Source of the DNA: Fremontodendron californicum
Lineage: Eukaryota > Streptophyta > Magnoliopsida > Malvales > Malvaceae
DNA: 64,000 bases
Reading direction: 5' to 3'
Assembly: GCA_030761205.1 (NCBI GenBank)
Contig: JAULJL010000047.1
Location: forward strand, 4,002,543 to 4,066,542
A program made the translations under genes and the position numbers. Position 1 is the first letter of the stretch. Every line of letters begins with the position of its first letter. The notes under the pieces are model-generated. The model searched no databases, was not told where the DNA came from, and worked only from the letters and a program-made list of their open reading frames with translations. This document shows positions 55,405 to 64,000 of the stretch, in pieces.

Positions 55405-56862
55405 ATGGAGGATGAACAAATTGCCCGAATGGAAAAAATGGAAAGGGAACAGAGAGAATTGCGAGAACAGCTAGCAAAATCTCAAGCAGAATCTAAGGAT
55501 CAGATGACTAAACTGATGGAGCTAATGTCTGCTGTAATCAAGGGAAAAGGATACACCGAAAACTTTGTCGCCGGAGAAGGGTTAGAGGTACAAAAGGGCC
55601 AAGATGAGGTCGCAATAAGTAATGCCCAGAACACTGTTAACCCCGTCAATGTCCTAAACTCAGATGATCCGGTTGAACAGGCAAAGTTGAAAAGGGTTGC
55701 AGTAAATGAGGTTGAGTTGGCAGATTCCCAAGGGAAATATCAGTTGTTAGATGAAAGGCTCCGGGCAATAGAAAGAACAGATGTATTCGGGAGTGTGGAG
55801 ACGAAAGAACGATGCTTGGTCCTCGATTTAGTCATTCCTCCTAAGTTCAAGATCCCTGACTTTGTGAAATATGATGGGACGATCGATCCATCAGCCCACA
55901 TCACTATGTTCTGCCGAAAGATGACAAGTCAGATAGATAATGATAAGCTTTTAATTCACTGCTTTCAGGATAGCCTCAGCGGGTCCGCAATTAGGTGGTA
56001 TAGTCAGTTGAGCAAGGATCAGATTCGCTCTTGGAATGACCTGGCTAGGGTTTTTCTAAACCAGTACAAGCATATGATCGACATGGCGCCTGATCGTCTC
56101 ACCTTGCAAAATATGAAGAAAAGAGCCACTGAAAGCTTCAAGGAATATGTGCAACGGTGGATGAGCTTGGCTGTCCAAGTACAACCGTCCTTAACTCAGA
56201 AGGAAACCATTGTCCTTTTTGTGAATACACTGCAGGCCCCGTACTATGATATACTTGTTGGCAACATCACAAAGAATTTTTCAGACATGGTAATTTCAGG
56301 GGAGATGATTGAGAATGCTATCAAGGATGGGAAAATTGAAGGAGAAAGAACATCCAATACCAAGAAAAAGGGGGCATCTGAAAAGAAAAAGGAAGATGCC
56401 CAAGTCGTGGAAGACTTTGCCCCACCTCCCCAATTCTCCTCATATCAGCCATTTTACTCTACCCTGAATAATGTCTCTCATGGTTTTTATCCCTACCAAC
56501 CAATGACTGCAACTACACCAGAATTTACATCTGTCTATCAATCGAACACCCTTGGGAATAATCGAAGGGGGCATAAAAAGCGAAAAAGAAATCAGGTTGA
56601 CCCGATTCCTATGACATACAGTGAGATACTACCTCAACTCATCCAGAATCACCTTGTGACACCCATGCAAATAGCGCCTCTGAAGCCCCCTTATCCGAGC
56701 TGGTATGATGCTAATGAGAGTTGTGGGTACCATTCTGGCAATCAAGGTCACTCAACAGAGAACTGCCCCGCTTTGAAGTACAAGGTCAGAGATCTCATCA
56801 AGGCTGGTTCGATAAGTTTTGAAGATGGGGAAGCCAAGTGTCATAAGAAACATTGTGCATGA
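55405..56862 (+). CDS. Retrotransposon gag protein, Ogre/Tat-like
   Basis: 485 residues. The first ATG at 55405 opens a Glu/Lys/Gln-rich coiled coil (MEDEQIARMEKMEREQRELR). About residues 145-320 form the gag capsid domain (PF03732) with IPPKFKIPDFVKYDGTIDP, CFQDSLSGSAIRWY, NMKKRATESFKEYVQRW. A Lys/Glu-rich stretch and a Pro/Tyr-rich linker follow. Near the C-terminus is the C-x2-H-x5-H-x4-C knuckle (CGYHSGNQGHSTENC) typical of Ogre-type gag, which binds RNA. The frame ends just after it, so no Gag-Pol fusion is made. Frame integrity suggests a recent or maintained protein that could form particles used with the polymerase of an autonomous partner. Confidence 0.92.
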   Translation: MEDEQIARMEKMEREQRELREQLAKSQAESKDQMTKLMELMSAVIKGKGYTENFVAGEGLEVQKGQDEVAISNAQNTVNPVNVLNSDDPVEQAKLKRVAVNEVELADSQGKYQLLDERLRAIERTDVFGSVETKERCLVLDLVIPPKFKIPDFVKYDGTIDPSAHITMFCRKMTSQIDNDKLLIHCFQDSLSGSAIRWYSQLSKDQIRSWNDLARVFLNQYKHMIDMAPDRLTLQNMKKRATESFKEYVQRWMSLAVQVQPSLTQKETIVLFVNTLQAPYYDILVGNITKNFSDMVISGEMIENAIKDGKIEGERTSNTKKKGASEKKKEDAQVVEDFAPPPQFSSYQPFYSTLNNVSHGFYPYQPMTATTPEFTSVYQSNTLGNNRRGHKKRKRNQVDPIPMTYSEILPQLIQNHLVTPMQIAPLKPPYPSWYDANESCGYHSGNQGHSTENCPALKYKVRDLIKAGSISFEDGEAKCHKKHCA

Positions 56863-59680
56863 TCATATTAGGTTTTTGACACAGGTAGTTCTATACACTG
56901 TGATGATGAAAGCACTTGTCTCATGATAACATCTACATGAATTAAATGAATTTTGAATTGTAAATGCTTTGTGTTTGTTGTGTTTCAACAATAACTTGAA
57001 TTTGCAAAAACAAGCATTAAAGAATTTTTAGTGATGGATAGTCTCAAGAAGATTGATGATCAGTGTTACAAATGACCCAATACCTTCTCCATTCTCTTTA
57101 GGTTTTCCTAAGCCTAAATCTCTTAAACCAAGAGAACTTGAAAGACCTAATGCTTCAAGGAATATGAATGATTTGACTTCATAAAACCATTGTCATTGCA
57201 GAATAAGCAAGGATGTAAATCCTAGTTTAGGCTATGAACAAAGGAATGAATTTTTTGAAATTTTTCGAATTCCTTGAAATTCAAACAAATGAGACATTCT
57301 TTCAAGAGTCTAGATTTTGATAATTTGGTGTGTGTCAAGATTGTGCTAAAACCATTCATGACCTTTCCCAATAACCACAAAACACTAATTGCCCAAACAT
57401 CACTTCATGATTGACACCCTGGGGCACAATGACTAAACTAGATTATCCCTTGCCCCATGAGAAAATCGTTTTTTGGGTCATATTTTCCTTGTCTTTTCAA
57501 AGAACTCAGATTTGAAATTCATCCTTTTCAGTACAGACCTGGACTTGCTATGTTCCTCGTTGATACAAATTCTCATTGATTAATCAAATTGGGGCATCAT
57601 ATGTGGAAATGATGGATACATGGTGAATAAGGATGGACTAAACGCATGAATCATTGGGGCATGCGACGAAAAAACAAAAAAAAAAAGAAAAAAAGAAAAA
57701 AGAAAAAAAGAAAAAAAAAAGAGAAAAATTGTGATATCATGCATATGAGAATTCGGATGATTCCAAAGTGCAAAATGAAATTTTGATTATCTATTTCCCC
57801 TGGGGATTGCTTTTCAAAGTGAATATTCATGCTTGACATGAGGAATGGCCATCTTTCATATTCCTTTCGCATAAAAAAGGAAATTATCCGTAGTCACCCC
57901 TTTTGAGCCAAAAGAATTTTTCTTCTTTGAACCCTGATCAAGGATCACCCTCTACACTAGGGGGCAAATGTAAGGAAAGATCTTTTTGAAAGATTATTGA
58001 GAAACGAATCCTAGCTCAAAGACAGATGCAAAGCAAATGGAGCCCCGAATAAAGACGGGCTCACTCCCTTGAAAAAGAAAGGGGGCAAAATGAAAAAAAA
58101 AAAAGAAAAAATGAGTGAAAGATATGGCAAATTGAAAGCCAAAAGCAAAAAAAAAAAAAAAAAAAAAAAACAAAGGAATGAAAAGACCAAAAAGGACATG
58201 CTTCAAAGAAAATCCTCTTCAAGAAAGGATCCTTGATCTGATTACCCTCAAACACATATTTTGGGCCTATTTATCCTTTCTTTCTGAACCTTGAGCCATG
58301 GCCTACATTACATGCTTTAAAAGTCCATTTTGATCAAGCATGAATATTTAATTTGAAGGGTTTTCCTCAGATTTTATCCCATCTCATCAAATTCTCATTT
58401 CACTAAGGAAGAATTTAGAATTCTCAAGTGTATAAAAAAAAATGGAAAGAGTGAGGCTCTAGGGCGAAAACCCAAAAATGGACGGTCTAGAGTAAAATGG
58501 AAATTTTTGATGCCATCTATGAAAGTGCCGATACCACAAAAGAGAAGATCATCATAAAGAAGTGGTCATCGAGGAACATCTAGGAATTCCTAAACCTCCC
58601 AAAGTGTCAACTCTCATTCGGATAATTGATTTCAAAAACTGAAACTTTTTCCTCCAAAAACAACTTTCCAGTTTAAACATCCCAGCCAATCTTGACGCTT
58701 GTCAAAATACCTTGATATTGGAAACTACAAGAATGTTGAATTTGTTTGGTTCTCAATGAATTCATGATTTATAAAATCTGTTCCATTTGTGAGCCTAGAA
58801 GAGACATACATTTTTGTTGTGAAGTTTTCCTGGAAAAACCAAAATCTTGTTGTATCGAGCCTTGTCAATTCAAATTGAAAAACCCAAATTAATACTTAGG
58901 GAATTTTCTAACAGTGATCATCAGTCATCAAAAGATTTGTACATCATACACTCTGGAGTTAAAATTTTTGGCTTAGAAGTTTTCCTTAAATAAGCAAAAT
59001 TGTTTTTCAAAAAGGAAAAATAAAAATATTTTTGAAATACCCATTTTGATGTTGACATGAGACAAGGATTTTTCTAAACTCAAAGGTATAGAACTACCAG
59101 AATAGATCCTGACTTCCAGATATGAGAAGAAGAAATAGAACCCAGTTCAGATCTCTGTTGATGAAAGTTTGAAAACTGTTGGGGCAAAGAGAATAGCCAA
59201 AATGAATTGAAGATATACTTTGATTTGAAGAGGAAAAATGAATTTGAGAGGCTAAGCCAAAGTCTAGAAAAACAACCGGGGGCATTTGCATCACTCATGA
59301 GCACTCATCTCTTTATCGAGCTTTTGCATCTGCACAGTGTCGGCAAGCATTTGCATCATTCATGGGTATTTGCAGTGGCATTATTCCATAAGCATCTGCA
59401 TTTTACCTTTACATTTACATTCTTCATGGAATTCGCATTTGTGTTATCTCAAGCAATTGCATCATTTCTAGAATCATTGCATTTTCATTATTGTGTGGTA
59501 ATTGTAGTTACACCATTCATAAACCAGTTACATGAACACAATTAATAGGGGCATCTGCATCATGAAACATGGGCATCAATCCAGGCCATTTGCATTTGCA
59601 CTAAGAAATATTTTACATTTGCACCATGAAGCATGAGCACCTTGTTAAAAGACATGTGCATCTGCATCATTTCTCAAAGC
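56863..59680 (+). other. Non-coding internal region where pol would be
   Basis: No pol similarity seen. It contains A-rich tracts (57667-57725, 58092-58170) and, at 59285-59680, a tandem-like region of catttgcatc/gcatttgcatc words. Frames here are shadows of these tracts. Confidence 0.6.
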
Positions 59681-60085
59681 TTCTGGTGGGGATATCCAGA
59701 ATTTTACAGTTTTTAAAAAGTGAACAAGTCTTCGGTGGTGATAGCTGAAGCCTCTGGTGGAGATATCCAGAGTTTTATAATTTTGAAAAATGAGAAATTT
59801 TCTTCTGGTGGGGATATCCAGAATTTTACAATGAGCAAGTCTTCTGGAGATGATACCCAGAATTTTACAGTTTTAAAAATGAGCAAGACTTCGGTGGTGA
59901 TAGCTGAAGCCTCTGGTGGAGATATCTAGAGTTTTAAAATCCTTTGAAAAGATAGAAAGTCTTCGGTGGTGATAGCTGAAGCTTCTGGAGGTGATACCCA
60001 GAATTTTTACATTTAAAAAAAAAATGAGCAAGACTTTGGTGGTGATAGCCGAAGCTTCTGGAGGAGATATCCAGAATTTTAAACA
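59680..60085 (+). repeat. Tandem repeat of ~55-65 bp units
   Basis: About seven units built from agtcttcggtggtgatagct, gaagcttctgg(t/a)gg and gatatccagaattttaca, varying by small indels. Confidence 0.85.
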
Positions 60086-60448
60086 CAGCTGAGAATAAGA
60101 CAGGTTAAGGCCCCGAGACCATCGTCGAGGTCATTTCCTTTCTTGCAAATCGAATTCGTTTCCTTAAGACGAATCGAGCCTTGTTTAGGCAGGGAATTCA
60201 ATTTAAGGACAAATCTTCAATTTACTGTTTTCAAAAAAAAAAAAATTGAAAAAAAAAAGAAAAAAGAGAAAAAATGAAAAAAATAGAAAATGAAAAAAGA
60301 AAATAAAAAATGCAAAATGCAAAAATGAATGAAGAAATGAAAAAGAAAACCCCTTTCCTTTCCATGTGATTTCACTGACCGTACAAAATTAGTGTTGGTT
60401 TATCTTTGCCTGATTCCTGATTCTCAGCAATAGCCAAAGAGGGGCAGC

Positions 60449-63204
60449 TGTAGACACCTAATTTTGTCCAGGCCACTAAACATGTATGTTTTCTTCCTAT
60501 ATTGATGTTTCCGAATATAAAAAGACTGTTTTCATCCTGCAGGTGGTACTCCGAGACTTAGTTTAAGAGGGCGAGCACAAAAAGACAAACTTGAAAAAAA
60601 GTCAACCCCGAAAAAGTCAACCCCGAAAAAGTCAACCCCAAAAAGTCAACTACTGAAAAAGTCAACCCACTTTCAAAATCAAGATTTTAAGTTCAATTGA
60701 AAAATGGCGAAAGAATTTTGATAATCCGATGTCTACATTAAAAGATATGGAGTTCGGAAGTTGGGATTTGGAGATTCAGTAGAAAAGAAACTCTAATCCA
60801 AGAAATTTGGGGAAAAGTGCTTAAACGATCAAACTGGTCGAAATTGAAGGTTCCAAATGAAAGATAAGCACTGACTACGGGTAATGGAGAAGTCACTTGC
60901 AAGAAAAACCGAAAGAAAAGTCAATCCGGGAGAAAACCGAGAATTAGGGTTTTTAGTGGATTTCGGTGAAATCGGGAAGAATCACAGAAATGGCCCGACT
61001 TGGTGAGACCAAAGCCCCCAATGGATGAGGAATGATTAAAAAGGATGGCCCAAGGCTCAGATTGAAGAAAATCTGAAAATCGGATTTGTTTTGAGCAAAA
61101 CCGGGTTTCGGAGGTAAAAGGGCAAAATTGGAAAAATTTGGGAAAAATAGCAAATGGACTCCGAAAATTATGGAAAATTTGTCAATCTCATTCTTAAATC
61201 ATTTGAAGGAGATTGGCGAAAGAAAATCTTGATTCCGAGTTCGTTTGCAAAATGGCCAAATCCCGGGCTTCTTATGCAGTAATTCAAAAAGGAAAATCCC
61301 GGAAAAATAGCAAATGGACTTCAAAAATTCTGAAATTTGGCAAATCTCATTTTTAAATCATTTGAGAGAGATTGGCGAAAGAAAATCTTGATTCCGAGTT
61401 CGTTTGCAAAATGGCCAAATCCCGGGCCTCCTATGCAGTAATTCAAGCCGATAAATCCCGAAAAAATACCAAATGAGCTCCAAAAATTATGAAAACTTCC
61501 AGATCATACTTTTTAATTATTTTGAAGAGATTGGTGAAGAAAAATCTTGATTTGGAGCTCGTTTAAAAAATGGTAAAAAGTAGGGGCATAAAAGGACGTT
61601 TTGGGAAGAAAAAATCCAAATAAATAGCAAACGGACTCGGATAATTTTGAAAACTTCCAGAACTCAATATTTTATTATTTTGGAAGTATTAAAAAAAGAA
61701 AAATTGAATTTGGAGCCCGTTTTATATTTATTTTGCATCCAGGGGGGCAAAATGGTCGTTTCACCCAAGCAACCGAAAAGGGCTTCTTTGGGCCTTTCAA
61801 AAATCAGAGCTGGGCTGGAAAAGAGAAGTGCTGGCCTGCCCAAGCCCAAAGGAAGGAGGAAGCTTAGGATTTTTTTCAATCAAGTGATTAAAAATCAAGA
61901 GTTAAGTTAGAGATTTTCATTTTTGAGCCTAAGTCCCAATCCCACATCCCTTTGTAATGTCAAGCCAAGGAGGTGCTCACCTTATAAATAAGGAGTCTTG
62001 GCCTTTGGTTGAGACCACCCACTACCCCTTGTGAGATAGTCTATACACTTGTATTAGGATTATCCGGGTGGTGAGTCATAGTGTTTTTGTTGAGAGGGTT
62101 TATAGCTTAATCCGTTCAAAAGCTACTTTGAGGGTTTGTAGCTTAATCCGTTCAAAAGCTACTCTGAGGGTTTGTAGCTTAATCCGTTCAAAAGCTACTC
62201 TGAGGGTTTATAGCTTAATCCGTTCAAAAGCTACTTGGTGAGTTTTCATTTTAAAATAATGTTTCTTGTTCTTCCTTCATTTCCTTTCTTAAGTATATTT
62301 TTCTTACATTTTGTTTTTACAATAAACTCACCATGGCCAAATGGCCTACATTATTTATTTTAAGTTGTTGTTTTTGATTCATTTTACCATGTTGTTTATG
62401 CTATTTTCTTTATTTTTGATGTTTTAAATATTATGTTATTTCATGTTCTTAAGTTATATTTAATTTGGTTGCTTTGTTTGTTACCATTTATGTCTTAGAT
62501 ATCATGTTTTTGCATTTTTAATTTTCTGTTTTCATGTTGTTTAAATTTGAGCATGTTTTAGAGTTAGCATATTAAGTGTTTGTGAAAATGCTTGTGTGAT
62601 TCTTTGCATGATTCTGGTTTTATATCTTAGTGAGCATGTTTTAGATTTGGTATATTAGGTGTTTGTGAAAATGCTTGTGTGATTTTTGTGTTATGACTTA
62701 GTTTTTCATGCTAGCATACCAAGTGTTTGTGAAAATGCCATGCTTGTTGGAGCTTGGGGCCATTTGGCTACTCCATGTGTTTTGCATTGTGTGTTGTATT
62801 TTTGTCATGCTAGTTGTTAGGTTTTTGCATTTGCATGATATTTGGTTGGATTTTTTAATTAAGCATGCCTTGTGTTTGTGAAAATGCCATGCATGTCTTA
62901 GGTCTAGGTTACATTAAATGTCATGGAAGTTCATGTTAGGTCTAGGCCATATTATTTGTGTCATGCATTTTCCTTACATTTAGGTTTAGATCCATGCATT
63001 TCATGTATTATGTTTGCTGCATTGTTTCATGCATTTCATGTTCATGCCACTTGATTAATGACTTGAGCCAATTAATGGTTCAAAGTCATGCTCTCTTGAG
63101 CACACTTGTGGAAAATTAAGTTTGTCAAATTGATTATTCTACCTTTGTGATTTTTTTTACTTAGCCAATTTTTATCTAACTTTCAAAAAATCCTAGCTAC
63201 TGCT
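60449..63204 (+). repeat. Second LTR of the Ogre/Tat-like element, 3'-truncated
   Basis: Matches 47976-50728. It has one extra aaaaagtcaacc unit and scattered substitutions (roughly 1% by eye). It ends within the segment ctagctactgcttt; the last ~1.7 kb of the LTR is missing. Confidence 0.9.
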
Positions 63205-64000
63205 TTGAATTCTTTACTTAGCCAATTTTTTTTACTTAGCCAATTTTTAGCCAATTAAATTAATTCATATCAGATTTTTTACATGTCATACTCACATATA
63301 AGCATAATCTTCAAGTTATCCAATTTATTTTTCTATCAAGATAACAGCAAAATAAAATATAAAAAAAAAAAAGTTAGGGTTCCTTTTCCGACCTCTCTTA
63401 AAACCCAAGTTTGGTAGGTTTTTTATTTGGTGATTTGTTTCGGATAACTATGAAATTCTAGGGCTTTGAATTCTTTGCCGTTAAGTAATTTTTGAAATAT
63501 GTGATATTCTTCTAGAAAACTTTTGGCCCTTAACTATTACAGAAAAATAGCAAAAAAACACCAAAAAAACACCTTCCCCTGCAGCAATAAAAGAAAGCGC
63601 ATGCCTAGGAGACAGAGCACGAATAAAAAAAAAAACCCTAACTTTTTCAATTGAATTTTGTTTTGCCATTATTTAAAAATAAATTGGTGGATGATTTGGA
63701 AGTTATGCTTATGTGTAAGTATGATATATAAAAAATTTGATATGGATTAATTTAATTAGTTGGACCTATAGCACTGGGAACTGGGAAGGGACTCCTATTC
63801 CAAATCCTAGGAGCTTCCTTTTTGCCAATATAAAGACAAAATTTTGTGTGGATTTCAAAGGCTGTAGGGTAGGAGAACAACAGATTGAACTGGGCAGACA
63901 TAAGGTCCCCCCCCCCCTTCGGCCTTCAAAACAGGAACTTCAACAGTGGTGCTTTACTGAGATGTCACTTGCAATTTGTATCTTTCTCAGCAGAAGCTAT
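63205..64000. other. Flanking DNA, no gene supported
   Basis: First comes a breakpoint filler with repeats of ttacttagccaattttt (63205-63250). Then AT-rich sequence, a (C) run at about 63908-63918 and no supported gene. Sequence beyond about 63780 is less AT-rich and could be the edge of a transcribed region, but no frame is convincing. Confidence 0.4.

Larger units (their letters stand above)
47637..63204 (+). mobile_element. Ogre/Tat-like gag-only retrotransposon (TR-GAG type), over-length and truncated at both ends
   Basis: The segment 47637-50728 is repeated at 60103-63204 with only scattered differences, a period of about 12.47 kb. Within it a TGTAGACACC start marks an LTR, and the LTR end GGTTGCGACA is followed by a tRNA-Arg-type PBS, as in Ogre/Tat. 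The order is 3' internal end (47637-47975), full LTR (47976-52454), internal region with gag only (52455-60448), truncated second LTR (60449-63204). There is no protease, RT, RNase H or integrase. No target duplication exists because both outer ends are broken. Confidence 0.85.

Noticed and set aside
57651..58255. Phe-rich minus-strand frames
   Set aside because: They are poly-A tracts read in reverse.

Overview
The window is nuclear DNA of a flowering plant, almost certainly a eudicot. It is AT-rich, has intron-containing genes with GT..AG junctions, carries a plastid-targeted nuclear gene, a nuclear copy of plastid DNA, many small DNA transposons (MITEs) and two large LTR retrotransposons. 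I cannot name the species. Exon models below were read by hand from splice sites, phase and known family sequence; no search was run.

The first ~31 kb is gene-bearing. In order: the 3' part of an intact CYP89-type cytochrome P450 (1-870, +); a two-exon gene for plastid ribosomal protein bL17c (3176-4964, +) with a cluster of site II (GGCCCA/TGGGCT) motifs in its promoter; a frameshifted CYP89 pseudogene interrupted by a MITE (6560-8242, +); a six-exon gene for an uncharacterised basic nuclear-type plant protein (11443-16361, +); a two-exon gene for a YqaJ/lambda-exonuclease-fold protein (20616-22567, -); and a three-exon gene for a conserved plant coiled-coil protein with one N-terminal hydrophobic segment (26007-28351, -, with a 5'UTR exon near 30.3 kb). 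Eleven copies of one ~170-195 bp MITE family (TIR CTATGTTRCTCSGACTC, 8-bp target duplications) lie between 7.0 and 28.9 kb, many inside introns. A second hAT-like element, a long-TIR MITE, a TRIM candidate and AT-rich palindromic MITEs fill other gaps. A fragment of plastid rpoC2 sits at 31.2-31.7 kb.

32574-41865 is a complete, very young LTR retrotransposon (two 2045-bp LTRs differing at about five positions, ATATC target duplication, tRNA-Asp-type PBS). Only the C-terminal part of an Athila-like gag is left and there is no pol. In place of pol it carries two intact non-retroviral ORFs: a cysteine-rich basic protein resembling the nucleic-acid-binding protein of carlaviruses, and a LOG-family protein (cytokinin riboside 5'-monophosphate phosphoribohydrolase fold, PGGLGTLEE motif). 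Related copies of an internal element sequence flank this cargo. This is the most unusual object in the window.

41866-47636 is AT-rich and holds several degenerate MITEs. 47637-63204 is an Ogre/Tat-like, gag-only (TR-GAG type) retrotransposon with 4.48-kb LTRs and a tRNA-Arg-type PBS. It is arranged as 3'-internal end + LTR + internal + 3'-internal end + truncated LTR, so it is more than one unit long and broken at both ends. The last 800 bases hold nothing I can name.
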